Shown: piece by piece, positions 1 through 7,761 of the stretch | Layout of the letters: each line of letters begins with the position of its first letter | Position numbering within the stretch: the first letter of the stretch is position 1 | Assembly: GCA_021796835.1 (NCBI GenBank) | Contig: JAKABO010000005.1 | Location: 1-64,000 of the forward strand | DNA length: 64,000 bases | Reading direction: 5' to 3' | Source of the DNA: Pseudomonadota bacterium | Lineage (GTDB): Bacteria; Pseudomonadota; Gammaproteobacteria; Burkholderiales; Ferrovaceae | Program-made: the position numbers and the translations under genes | Notes under the pieces: generated by a model | What the model was told of the DNA's origin: nothing | What the model saw: the letters and a program-made list of their open reading frames with translations, nothing else | Databases searched by the model: none

Positions 1-789
1 GTAGCGCCACTCGCGGGCATGGAAGTCTATGTCCTGCCACCGGGCCGAGCGTAATTCACCGGGTCGTACAAAGATCAGGGGAGCCAGACGCAAAGCGCAA
101 CGAACCACAAATGTTCCTTGATAATCGTCCATGGCTCGCAAAATTTCGGTCAGTCGCTTGGGGTCCGTGGTGGCGGCAAAGTGTTCGCCCTTGACGGGGG
201 GAAGAGCACCTTTCAGATCGTGGGAAAGATCACGGCTTGCGCGTCCAGTGGCGATGGCATAGCGAAAGACCTGACCACAGTTGCTCAAGGCACGATGGGA
301 TGTTTCCAGTGCGCCACGTTCCTCGATCCTGCGAATGACGGTCAGCAAGTCGGGTGCGTTGATGTCTGCGATGGGCTTTCCTCCAATCCAGGGGAAAATG
401 TCCCGTTCGAGGCGGCGAATGATGCGGTTTCCATGATTCTCTGCCCAGGTCGTTGAGTATTTGGCGTACCACTCCCGTGCGATCACCTCGAAACTGTTAG
501 CGGCTCGGTCAGTTTGCGCCGATTTCCGTGCTTTGCGGTTTTCACTGGGGTCAATTCCGTTGGCGACCAGTTTGCGAGCTTCATCCCGGCGCTCGCGGGC
601 ATCGCTGAGCGAAATATCCGGGTACACGCCCAATGAGATGCGTTTTTCCTTCCCTTCGAACATGTATTTAAAACGCCACCATTTCCCGCCCGCAGGGGAA
701 ATCTCCAGATAGAGGCCGCGTTCGTCAAAGAGTTTGATGGTTTTGGGTCCGGGCTTGGTCGTGCGGATTTTCAGAGCGGTTAAAGGCAT
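1..789 (-). CDS. P4-type tyrosine recombinase/integrase (3' end beyond window)
   Basis: An open frame of 263 codons reads from an ATG at 789 down to base 1 with no stop, so the gene continues off the left edge. The N-terminus (about residues 1-95) resembles the P4-integrase arm-binding domain (LKIRTTKPGPKTIKLFDERG; RISLGVYPDISLSDAR). A core-binding domain follows at about 100-200. The catalytic domain begins near residue 210, with the first catalytic Arg at about R242 in RPGELRSARWQDID. The later H-x-x-R and Tyr residues lie outside the window. AGGAG precedes the ATG at good spacing. The gene starts 164 bp beyond the 3' end of ssrA, the usual place for an island integrase. Whether it is intact cannot be judged here. 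Confidence 0.9.
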   Translation of the reverse strand, partial: MPLTALKIRTTKPGPKTIKLFDERGLYLEISPAGGKWWRFKYMFEGKEKRISLGVYPDISLSDARERRDEARKLVANGIDPSENRKARKSAQTDRAANSFEVIAREWYAKYSTTWAENHGNRIIRRLERDIFPWIGGKPIADINAPDLLTVIRRIEERGALETSHRALSNCGQVFRYAIATGRASRDLSHDLKGALPPVKGEHFAATTDPKRLTEILRAMDDYQGTFVVRCALRLAPLIFVRPGELRSARWQDIDFHAREWRY

Positions 790-840
790 TGGGGCAACTC
801 CTTGGTGGTGGAAGTCATATGACCCAAAAGTTGCCCCAAT
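788..840. repeat. Perfect 12-bp inverted repeat spanning the integrase start codon
   Basis: ATTGGGGCAACT at 788-799 is mirrored by AGTTGCCCCAAT at 829-840, with a 29-bp loop. In integrase mRNA the 3' arm covers the bases between the Shine-Dalgarno AGGAG and the AT of the start codon. The loop holds a second perfect palindrome, GTCATATGAC (814-823). This could be an mRNA hairpin limiting integrase translation, or a DNA operator or excisionase site. The repeat itself is seen; any function is inferred. Confidence 0.6.
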
Positions 841-892
841 TTTATGCGGGATTTGTTTGGATCACCCTGGAACTCTCTGGAGGAAGTATAAC

Positions 893-918
893 AAAAAAGC
901 CAGCAGTTACGCTGGCTT
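893..918 (-). terminator. Rho-independent terminator downstream of ssrA
   Basis: On the minus strand an 8-bp stem (AAGCCAGC / GCTGGCTT) with a 6-nt loop is followed by a run of T (TTTTTT, counting the end of the stem). It lies 35 bp beyond the CCA end of ssrA and before the integrase, so it should end the ssrA transcript and separate it from the integrase gene. Confidence 0.8.
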
Positions 919-952
919 AGTTGATGTTTCTGGATGCTACTGGATGATTTAT

Positions 953-1318
953 TGGTGGAGGCGGCGGGAATCGAACCCGCGTCCGTCAGTCCTCTACAAG
1001 CAGATCTACATACTTAGTCAGGCTCTTTGGCTTTAATCCTTACGACGTTAACCGACGAACTTCGCTTGGACGATCTCCCTTGAGTTTAGGAACCGATGAA
1101 GGAGCCCCATCAGGTTACGAGTCTCTGTAAATGACCCTGCCATTCGGTTTCCCGAACTCCCACCCAGAGACCAGTGGGTGCAGGGCCTGGCCGTCAAGCG
1201 GCCAGGGCGTAGTTGTCGTCGTTGGCAACTATATGGTTTCCAGATGGATTTACGAGGTCACTGGTCCTCGGTATGCACTGCATTGCTTTGTAACCGCCGT
1301 CGAAGCCAGGTCGCCCCC
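953..1318 (-). ncRNA. ssrA: Transfer-messenger RNA (tmRNA)
   Basis: tmRNA rescues ribosomes stalled on broken messages and tags the unfinished protein for proteolysis, working with SmpB. On the minus strand the RNA opens with GGGGGCGACCTGGCTTCGAC and ends with a T-arm and acceptor strand, GGTTCGATTCCCGCCGCC, then TCCACCA. The 5' GGGGGCG pairs with CGCCTCC at the 3' end to form the tRNA-like acceptor stem. The length of about 366 nt is typical of one-piece proteobacterial tmRNAs. A tag reading frame ending in ALAA sits inside (1194-1226). The gene is divergent from rhlE and is the likely attachment site for the element carrying the integrase at 1-789. Confidence 0.96.
1194..1226 (-). other. 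tmRNA proteolysis-tag reading frame (ANDDNYALAA)
   Basis: Within ssrA the minus strand reads GCC AAC GAC GAC AAC TAC GCC CTG GCC GCT TGA, encoding ANDDNYALAA and a stop. The resume codon is GCC, preceded by ATAGTT. The C-terminal ALAA is the ClpXP/ClpAP degron. The family tag in E. coli is ANDENYALAA, so position 4 is Asp here rather than Glu. Confidence 0.9.
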
Positions 1319-1333
1319 AGTCTCGAACGTGGT

Positions 1334-1362
1334 ATTATGCCACATCTGTGGTATTCCTGAAA
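1334..1362 (-). promoter_or_regulatory. Candidate sigma-70 promoter of ssrA
   Basis: The minus strand carries CATAAT (1334-1339), a good -10 element, with TTTCAG 17 bp upstream (1357-1362) as a weak -35. Transcription would start about 8-10 nt before the mature tmRNA 5' end at 1318, as expected for a precursor trimmed by RNase P. The site lies in the leader of the divergent rhlE gene. Confidence 0.5.
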
Positions 1363-1385
1363 TGGTTGTTGGAGTGATGAAATTA

Positions 1386-2801
1386 ATGACATTTGAATCC
1401 TTGGGACTTTCTCCTGAAATACTGCGAGCGATTACGGACGAGGGATACACTACCCCCACCCCGGTCCAGGTTCAGGCCATCCCGTTGGTGTTGGCAGGGC
1501 AGGATGTTCAGGCTGCCGCTCAAACTGGAACGGGAAAGACGGCCGGGTTCACCTTGCCTATTTTGCATCGCCTCCAACCCATGGCCAGTTCCAGCCCTTC
1601 ACCGGCGCGTCACCCCATTCGCTGTCTGGTTCTGACTCCAACGCGCGAGTTGGCGGCCCAGGTCCAGGAAAGCGTCAAGACCTACGGGCGCTACCTGGCA
1701 TTGCGCAGTACGGTGATCTATGGGGGAGTGGCCATGCCCCCGCAGGTCAAGGCATTGCAGGCGGGCGTGGAAATCGTGGTGGCCACTCCGGGACGCTTGC
1801 TGGATCATGTCCAGCAAAAAACCATCAATCTGTCTCAGGTGGAGATTCTGGTCCTGGATGAAGCGGATCGGATGCTGGACATGGGCTTCATTCCGGACAT
1901 TCGAAAGATCATTGCCTTGTTGCCGACGCGTCGCCAAAACCTGCTGTTTTCTGCGACTTTTTCAGAGGATATCGGGAAGTTATCCAAGGGGATCCTGAAT
2001 GACCCGGCAACCGTGGAAGTGGCGCGGGCCAATGCCACGGCAATGTCCATCACCCAACTCATCTATCCGGTGGAAGCCGAGCGGAAACGGGCGTTGTTGA
2101 CCCATTTGATTCGAACGCTGCCCATCCCTCAGGCCATCGTGTTCACACGTACCAAACATGGGGCCAATCGTTTGTGCGCTCAGTTGGAAAAGGAGCAGAT
2201 TCCTGCGGCAGCCATTCACAGCGATAAAACCCAGTCCCATCGTACGCGCACTCTGGAACAGTTCAAGGCGGGGGAAGTCTCCATTCTGGTGGCCACGGAC
2301 ATTGCGGCGCGAGGATTGGATATAGACCAATTGCCTTTTGTCGTCAATTTCGAACTGCCTCATGTACCTGAAGATTATGTGCACCGCATTGGTCGGACCG
2401 GACGGGCTGGCAGTCAAGGTTGTGCCATTTCTCTGGTCAGTCCGGAGGAAAGCCGTGAGCGGCAGGCCATCGAGTCGCTGATCAAGCAGACCATTCGTGA
2501 AGAGATCCCCGTAAATTTTGAGGTTATCGAACCTGCGCGGCGCCCTGCGGAACGTCGTCCTCTCCGGGAGGCCGATGGCCGTTCGCGGACCGATCGTCGT
2601 CATGTCACGCGTCCGCCAGAGGGTGAAGCAGTGGCAGAGCAAGTTGTTCGAGAGCCCAAGGTCCCTCGTCCTGTCCAGGAAGCGCCGAGGTCGGTGTATT
2701 CCCATCATCACTTCAGCCGTCCTCCTCTGGGTTTGTCCGGTATCAAGAAACACCGCGAGATCCCTGCATTATTGGGAGGTTTGCTGAAGAAGGCACCGTG
2801 A
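1386..2801 (+). CDS. rhlE: DEAD-box ATP-dependent RNA helicase, RhlE type
   Basis: This 471-residue protein unwinds RNA duplexes using ATP; RhlE relatives act in ribosome assembly, RNA decay and cold growth. Motifs appear in order: Q motif with FESLGLSPEILRAI and TPTPVQ, Walker A AQTGTGKT, PTRELA, DEAD box LDEADRMLDMGF, SAT in FSATF, and HRIGRTGRAG in the second RecA domain. After about residue 375 comes a basic Arg/Pro-rich tail typical of RhlE. The frame is open further upstream but would run into ssrA. ATG 1386 gives MTFESLGLSPEI, matching the family N-terminus, with GGAG about 11 nt before it. ATG 1377 is the alternative. Confidence 0.93.
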   Translation: MTFESLGLSPEILRAITDEGYTTPTPVQVQAIPLVLAGQDVQAAAQTGTGKTAGFTLPILHRLQPMASSSPSPARHPIRCLVLTPTRELAAQVQESVKTYGRYLALRSTVIYGGVAMPPQVKALQAGVEIVVATPGRLLDHVQQKTINLSQVEILVLDEADRMLDMGFIPDIRKIIALLPTRRQNLLFSATFSEDIGKLSKGILNDPATVEVARANATAMSITQLIYPVEAERKRALLTHLIRTLPIPQAIVFTRTKHGANRLCAQLEKEQIPAAAIHSDKTQSHRTRTLEQFKAGEVSILVATDIAARGLDIDQLPFVVNFELPHVPEDYVHRIGRTGRAGSQGCAISLVSPEESRERQAIESLIKQTIREEIPVNFEVIEPARRPAERRPLREADGRSRTDRRHVTRPPEGEAVAEQVVREPKVPRPVQEAPRSVYSHHHFSRPPLGLSGIKKHREIPALLGGLLKKAP

Positions 2802-3103
2802 GCACGGAATTCTGCCGACATGAACCAAAAACCGGGGCATGGGTATTGACTCTGCATATCCAACCGGGTGCCCGCCGGACCGAAGTGGTCGGAAGGCATG
2901 GGGATGCCCTCAAGATTCGTTTGGCTGCCCCGCCTGTGGATGGAAGAGCCAATCAGGTTCTTCGTCGTTTTTTGGCAGAGCGGTTCCAACTCTCTCTGGA
3001 TGCCGTGGAATTGCGCAGCGGCCTGACAGGAAGGCACAAACGGGTGGCTCTGTATGGCTTGGATATCGTCGATCCAGGCGAAATATTGTTATTTGATTCA
3101 TAG
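2798..3103 (+). CDS. DUF167 (YggU-like) family protein
   Basis: A 101-residue protein of the DUF167/YggU family, small cytosolic alpha/beta proteins without an established biochemical role. The family signature is visible: LHIQPGARRTEVVG near residues 19-32, then LKIRLAAPPVDGRANQ near 38-53, and a C-terminal GLTGRHKRVAL segment. The GTG start overlaps the rhlE stop (GTGA at 2798-2801), so it is probably translationally coupled to rhlE. DUF167 genes more often follow yggT; that partner is not present here. Confidence 0.85.
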   Translation: MSTEFCRHEPKTGAWVLTLHIQPGARRTEVVGRHGDALKIRLAAPPVDGRANQVLRRFLAERFQLSLDAVELRSGLTGRHKRVALYGLDIVDPGEILLFDS

Positions 3104-3173
3104 TATTACGTCATAACCTTCATGCTTTTTGGTGTGCGAACCCATCAAATTCCCCAGAGAACCGATTCATTCC

Positions 3174-4646
3174 ATGGACAAGTCAGAAATCCCCAGTGAG
3201 TTGGAGATCGGTCAGGCATTGCGCCAGTGGTTGCCGGACTCGGCTATCCTGACGACGCCCGAATCCAAGCGTCCCTATGAAACCGATGGATTGTCGGCCT
3301 ATCGTCAAATGCCTTATGTGGTTGTGCTGCCTGCCACGGAAAAAGAGGTACAGGCCGTTTTGCGTTATTGCCATGCCCAGCGTATCCCGGTGGTTGCGCG
3401 CGGGGCAGGGACAGGGCTTTCGGGCGGAGCTTTGCCCCACGAACGCGGGGTATTGCTGTCGTTGGCACGGCTCAGGAATATCTTGCAGGTTGACCCTCTG
3501 GCACGCACGGTACGGGTTCAGCCCGGCGTACGCAATCTGGCCATCACCCAGGCGGTGGATGCCCATGGATTGTATTATGCGCCCGACCCTTCTTCCCAGA
3601 TTGCCTGTAGCATCGGCGGTAATGTCGCCGAAAACTCGGGGGGGGTACATTGCCTGAAGTACGGTTTGACGCTGCATAACATTCTTCGTCTGCGGGTTCT
3701 CACCGTGACGGGGGGGGCGGTGGAAATCGGTTCGGAAGCACCCGATAGTGCCGGGTTCGATTTCATGGCCTTGCTGACGGGGAGTGAAGGATTGCTGGCG
3801 ATCATTACCGAAGTGACTGTGAAAGTCATTCCCAAGCCGTTGCTTTCAAAAGTGATCATGGCATCATTCGATACGGTGGAACAGGCCGGTGATGCCGTGG
3901 CGCACATGATTGCGGCAGGGATCATTCCGGCCGGGCTGGAAATGATGGATGCCCTGGCTACTCGCGCGGCCGAGGATTTCGTGCATGCAGGCTATCCGGT
4001 GGAAGCTGCAGCCGTGCTGCTCTGTGAATCCGATGGGATGCCGGAAGTGGTCGAGGATGAACTGGCGCGCATGAAAACCATTCTCGAGGAAAATGGAGCC
4101 ACAGAACTCAGGATTGCGCGGGACGAAGCAGAACGATTGCGTTTCTGGGCTGGACGCAAGGCCGCTTTCCCGGCGGTGGGACGATTGGCCCCGGATTACT
4201 ACTGTATCGACGGGACCATTCCGCGTCGTCGCCTGGGTGAAGTACTGAGGCGGATCGCCGATTGGTCTCTGGAATACGGGCTCGAGGTGGCTAACGTGTT
4301 TCATGCCGGCGACGGCAACCTGCACCCCCTGATCCTGTATGATGCGGGTGTTCCCGGCGAATTTCATAAAACGGAAGAGTTGGCGGGACGGATTCTGGAA
4401 CTCTGCGTGGAAGTCGGCGGCACCATCACGGGAGAGCATGGCGTGGGCGTGGAAAAGATCAATCAGATGTGCGTTCAGTTTGGACAGGATGAAATCACGG
4501 TGTTTCATGAGATCAAGGCGGCTTTCGATCCGGAGGGATTACTGAATCCCGGCAAGGCGATTCCAACCTTGCAGCGTTGTGCCGAAGGCGGACGAATGCA
4601 CGTCCACCACAACCGGTTGCCTCATCCAGAACTTCCCCGGTTTTGA
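3174..4646 (+). CDS. glcD: Glycolate oxidase, FAD-linked subunit GlcD
   Basis: This is the 490-residue flavin subunit of the GlcDEF complex, which oxidises glycolate to glyoxylate (D-lactate is also used by some members). The FAD-binding-4 domain shows VARGAGTGLSGGALP near residue 80 and CSIGGNVAENSGGVHCLKYG near 145-165. The FAD-oxidase C-terminal domain includes NVFHAGDGNLHPL and GEHGVGVEK. E. coli GlcD is 499 aa. The start chosen is ATG 3174; an upstream TTG at 3129 is open but lacks a Shine-Dalgarno and conservation. glcE begins 2 bp after the stop. An authentic GlcD is supported by the complete D-E-F set. Confidence 0.93.
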   Translation: MDKSEIPSELEIGQALRQWLPDSAILTTPESKRPYETDGLSAYRQMPYVVVLPATEKEVQAVLRYCHAQRIPVVARGAGTGLSGGALPHERGVLLSLARLRNILQVDPLARTVRVQPGVRNLAITQAVDAHGLYYAPDPSSQIACSIGGNVAENSGGVHCLKYGLTLHNILRLRVLTVTGGAVEIGSEAPDSAGFDFMALLTGSEGLLAIITEVTVKVIPKPLLSKVIMASFDTVEQAGDAVAHMIAAGIIPAGLEMMDALATRAAEDFVHAGYPVEAAAVLLCESDGMPEVVEDELARMKTILEENGATELRIARDEAERLRFWAGRKAAFPAVGRLAPDYYCIDGTIPRRRLGEVLRRIADWSLEYGLEVANVFHAGDGNLHPLILYDAGVPGEFHKTEELAGRILELCVEVGGTITGEHGVGVEKINQMCVQFGQDEITVFHEIKAAFDPEGLLNPGKAIPTLQRCAEGGRMHVHHNRLPHPELPRF

Positions 4647-4648
4647 CC

Positions 4649-5710
4649 ATGCAAGGCGAGTTGGAACCCCTTTGCGCACAGGTTCGGCAGGCCTATGAAG
4701 CCAGACGGCCCCTGCGCATCCGTGGGGGCGGCAGCAAATCTTTCCTGGTCTGCTCTGCCGCTCCCGAGGTGCTGGACCTGCGTCTGTATGCCGGGATCGT
4801 GGACTATGAACCGAGTGAACTGGTCGTTACGGTACGGGCTGGAACGCCTCTGGTTGCGCTGGAGCGTCTGCTCGAGGAAAACGGCCAAATGCTGGCCTTC
4901 GAACCTCCTCATCTCGGGCTGCAGGCCACGGTGGGCGGGATGGTGGCTGCAGGACTGTCGGGTCCGCGCCGCATGGCCCAGGGCGCCGTCAGGGATTTTG
5001 TGCTGGGCGTTCGCATGATCGACGGTCAGGGGCGGGATTTGTCCTTTGGGGGGCGCGTGATCAAGAATGTGGCGGGTTTTGATGTTTCTCGCCTGATGGT
5101 GGGGGCCTGGGGAGCCCTGGGGGTGTTGACGGAGGTAACCCTGAAGGTCGTTCCCCGTGCTTCCGCTCAATTGACTCTGGAGTGGAACCTCTCGGAGGCC
5201 CAGGCCCTGCAACGGATCAATGAGTGGGCGGGGCAGCCTTGGCCGATCACGGCCTCCAGTTATTATCAGGGGCGCTTGCGCGTGCGTCTGGAAGGTCCGC
5301 GCAAGGCGCTGGAGTCCAGCGCAGCCCGTTTGGGGGGAAAGGAAATTCTGGAAGGGAAAGGGTGGTGGATGGGCTTGCGCGAACAACAACTGGATTTTTT
5401 CATGACGCCCAAGCCGCTCTGGCGGATAGCCGTGCGACCGACCACCGGGCCGCTGGGTTTGTCGGGTCAGACGCTGGTGGAGTGGGGGGGAGGACTACGC
5501 TGGATCGCCTGTGATCATGGCCACGCCCAGGTTCATGCCATGGCGCGGGAGGCCGGAGGGCATGCCCAGCAGTGGCATGGCGGTGATCCGGCGCGTCCTT
5601 TTCCCGAGCCTCCCTCGGGCACACTGCTTGCCCTTCACCGCAGCCTCAAGAAAGTTTTTGATCCGGCCGGAATCCTGAATCCCGGTCTCCCCGGTTTTCT
5701 GGGGGGGTAA
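4649..5710 (+). CDS. glcE: Glycolate oxidase, FAD-binding subunit GlcE
   Basis: A 353-residue second flavoprotein subunit of glycolate oxidase, homologous to GlcD but shorter (E. coli GlcE is about 350 aa). The N-terminus has RIRGGGSKSFL near residue 27. The FAD-contact segment is LQATVGGMVAAGLSGPRRMAQGAV, and GGRVIKNVAGFDVSRLMVGA lies near 130-150. The C-terminus ends with KKVFDPAGILNPG, typical of FAD-linked oxidases. ATG 4649 begins right after the glcD stop; longer upstream starts would overlap glcD deeply. It is the middle gene of a compact glcDEF operon, with 4 bp to glcF. Confidence 0.92.
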   Translation: MQGELEPLCAQVRQAYEARRPLRIRGGGSKSFLVCSAAPEVLDLRLYAGIVDYEPSELVVTVRAGTPLVALERLLEENGQMLAFEPPHLGLQATVGGMVAAGLSGPRRMAQGAVRDFVLGVRMIDGQGRDLSFGGRVIKNVAGFDVSRLMVGAWGALGVLTEVTLKVVPRASAQLTLEWNLSEAQALQRINEWAGQPWPITASSYYQGRLRVRLEGPRKALESSAARLGGKEILEGKGWWMGLREQQLDFFMTPKPLWRIAVRPTTGPLGLSGQTLVEWGGGLRWIACDHGHAQVHAMAREAGGHAQQWHGGDPARPFPEPPSGTLLALHRSLKKVFDPAGILNPGLPGFLGG

Positions 5711-5714
5711 GGCC

Positions 5715-6986
5715 ATGGAGACCCATCTCGACGAAAAAACGCGTGCCTCACCGGCAGCAGCCTCCATTGAGGGGATTCTTCGCTCCTGTGTCCATTGCGG
5801 ATTTTGTTTGGCCACCTGTCCGACCTACCAGATACTGGGGGATGAACGGGATAGTCCGCGGGGACGGATCTACCTGATCAAGGCACTCATGGAAGGCAAG
5901 GCAGAGGGGAAGGAAACCCGCCTTCATCTCGACCGCTGTCTGACCTGTCGTTCCTGTGAGACGACCTGCCCTTCTGGCGTGGAGTATGCCCGTCTGCTGG
6001 AAGAAGGGCGTCAGTGGGTGGAAAAAACCGTGCCGCGTCCCCTGGGGCAACGTGTGGTTCGTACTTTGCTCAAGACCGTACTGCCCCGACCGGTGCTCTT
6101 TCAAACCTTGTTGAATATGGGACGCATGGTGCGTCCTCTGCTGCCCGAGCGATGGGGTTCTGCCATTCCTGACCGCCAGAGTGTCGGCTGGATCCCTTCC
6201 GTCCGCCACGACAGACGCGTGGTATTTCTGGCCGGTTGCGTCCAACCCGCCTTGACCCCGGCAACTCAGGGCGCGGCACAGCGCCTGCTGGACCGATTGG
6301 GTATTTCCGGGGTAGTGGCGCCCGGTGCGGGATGTTGCGGCGCTCTGGCCCATCATCTGGGCGATGAAGAGAAAGCGCTGGAGGCCATGCGTCGCAATAT
6401 CGATGCCTGGTGGCCTCTCGTGGAACAAGGGGCTGAAGCCATCGTCAGTACGGCTTCGGGCTGCGGAGCCGAAGTGCGTGAATATGGGCATGCCCTGCGC
6501 CATGACCCCGCGTATCGGGAAAGAGCCAGCCGGGTGACCGAGTTGGCCCAGGATATTTCCGAAGTACTGATCAGGGAGATCGGCGTCACTCTGGATGAAC
6601 AACGATTGACCTTGAAAAGCCTTGGCATCGACTCCGATCGGTCCAAAGGGCGTGTTGCCTTTCATGCCCCCTGTTCACTCCAGCATGGATTGCGTCTGCG
6701 TGGGGGCGTGGAACAGTTGTTACGGGCAGCGGGGGCAGAACTCACTGCTGTGGAGGATGCGCATCTTTGTTGTGGTTCGGCCGGAACTTATTCCATACTC
6801 CAACCCGAGTTATCCGGGCAACTCAAGAAAAATAAACTGGCGGCGCTCAAGGCCGGGAAACCAGAGGTCATCCTGAGCGCCAACATCGGATGTCAGATGC
6901 ATCTGGCCAAGGATGAAACGATTCCCGTCCGGCACTGGGTGGAGTGGCTGGATGACCTGATTCCTCGACGGGCAGGGGGGGCTTGA
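5715..6986 (+). CDS. glcF: Glycolate oxidase, iron-sulfur subunit GlcF
   Basis: A 423-residue iron-sulfur subunit passing electrons from the GlcDE flavins to the quinone pool. Two ferredoxin-type clusters are visible, CVHCGFCLATCP at residues 25-36 and CLTCRSCETTCP at 75-86. Two CCG domains follow, with GAGCCGALAHH near residue 210 and LCCGSAGTYS near 353, the heterodisulfide-reductase-like motif. E. coli GlcF is 407 aa. It is the last gene of the operon; a GC-rich hairpin at 7020-7040 lies downstream. Confidence 0.93.
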   Translation: METHLDEKTRASPAAASIEGILRSCVHCGFCLATCPTYQILGDERDSPRGRIYLIKALMEGKAEGKETRLHLDRCLTCRSCETTCPSGVEYARLLEEGRQWVEKTVPRPLGQRVVRTLLKTVLPRPVLFQTLLNMGRMVRPLLPERWGSAIPDRQSVGWIPSVRHDRRVVFLAGCVQPALTPATQGAAQRLLDRLGISGVVAPGAGCCGALAHHLGDEEKALEAMRRNIDAWWPLVEQGAEAIVSTASGCGAEVREYGHALRHDPAYRERASRVTELAQDISEVLIREIGVTLDEQRLTLKSLGIDSDRSKGRVAFHAPCSLQHGLRLRGGVEQLLRAAGAELTAVEDAHLCCGSAGTYSILQPELSGQLKKNKLAALKAGKPEVILSANIGCQMHLAKDETIPVRHWVEWLDDLIPRRAGGA

Positions 6987-7019
6987 TTCCGGCTTCCATC
7001 GTCCCTATCTTCAGCCCAT

Positions 7020-7045
7020 GGGATCCGCGTACCGGATCCCGTTTT
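7020..7045 (+). terminator. Candidate hairpin terminator after glcDEF
   Basis: GGGATCCG (7020-7027) and CGGATCCC (7033-7040) form a perfect 8-bp stem with a 5-nt loop, followed by GTTTTC. The T-run is only four bases, so it may be a weak terminator or a processing hairpin. It lies between glcF and the pirin gene. Confidence 0.5.
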
Positions 7046-7059
7046 CGGGGAGATGACTC

Positions 7060-7758
7060 ATGTTGGCACTGCGTCGTTCCAAAGACAGGGGATATGCCCA
7101 TCAAGGCTGGCTGGAATCCTGGCACTCGTTTTCCTTCGCGGATTACCATGATCCGGCGCACATGCATTACAGTGTCCTGCGGGTCCTGAATGATGACCGG
7201 ATTGCGCCGAACAGTGGTTTTGGCACGCACCCTCATCAGGATATGGAAATCATTACCTACCTCCTCGAAGGCAGTCTGGAACACCGGGACAGCATGGGGA
7301 ATGGGTCGGTGATCAAGGCTGGAGAGGTGCAGAGGATGAGCGCGGGCAGTGGCATCACCCACAGCGAATTCAATCCATCGGAGTCTGATCCCGTCCATCT
7401 GTTGCAGATATGGATTTTGCCCGATCGGCGGGGGCTTGCCCCTGAATATGAACAGAAGAATTTCCTGCCCGAAGAACGGCGCGGACGGCTCTGTCTTATT
7501 GCGTCTCCAGATGGGCGCGACGGGTCTCTGACGATTCATCAGGATGTCCGGATGTATGCCTCGATCCTGGGGGCGGATGACACCCTGGTGTACGATTTTG
7601 CTCCGGGGCGCAAGGGCTATTTGCAAGTGGCGGCTGGCGATTTGATCGTGGACGGGCATCCCTTGCGGGAAGGTGACGGATTGCGCATTGCCCGGCGCGA
7701 AAGGATCGCCATCGGGTCTCCGGGACAAACGGAGTTCCTGTTGTTCGATTTGCCCTGA
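7060..7758 (+). CDS. Pirin family protein (YhhW-like bicupin)
   Basis: A 232-residue cupin-fold protein of the pirin/YhhW family. Relatives bind Fe(II) or other metals, and some have quercetin 2,3-dioxygenase activity; the physiological substrate is usually unknown. The N-terminal cupin shows the metal ligands in GTHPHQDMEIITYLLEGSLEH (quoted across residues 48-68) and GSGITHSEFNPS near 99-110, giving the His-His-His-Glu set. The start MLALRRSKDRGYAHQGWLES matches the family, with GGGGAGATG before it. It is separated from glcF by the hairpin at 7020-7040 and is followed 3 bp later by sfsA. Confidence 0.88.
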   Translation: MLALRRSKDRGYAHQGWLESWHSFSFADYHDPAHMHYSVLRVLNDDRIAPNSGFGTHPHQDMEIITYLLEGSLEHRDSMGNGSVIKAGEVQRMSAGSGITHSEFNPSESDPVHLLQIWILPDRRGLAPEYEQKNFLPEERRGRLCLIASPDGRDGSLTIHQDVRMYASILGADDTLVYDFAPGRKGYLQVAAGDLIVDGHPLREGDGLRIARRERIAIGSPGQTEFLLFDLP

Positions 7759-7761
7759 TTC

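Noticed and set aside
230-728. Integrase looking frameshifted because short open frames are scattered over this strand
   Set aside because: The correct minus-strand frame is uninterrupted from 789 to 1; the short frames are in other phases.
953-985. A separate tRNA gene suggested by a T-loop and acceptor end
   Set aside because: The stretch is the 3' half of the tmRNA tRNA-like domain; its acceptor partner is the tmRNA 5' end at 1318.
1131-1385. Extension of the rhlE frame upstream to 1131
   Set aside because: It would translate through the tmRNA gene on the opposite strand and lacks family conservation; the conserved RhlE N-terminus begins at ATG 1386.
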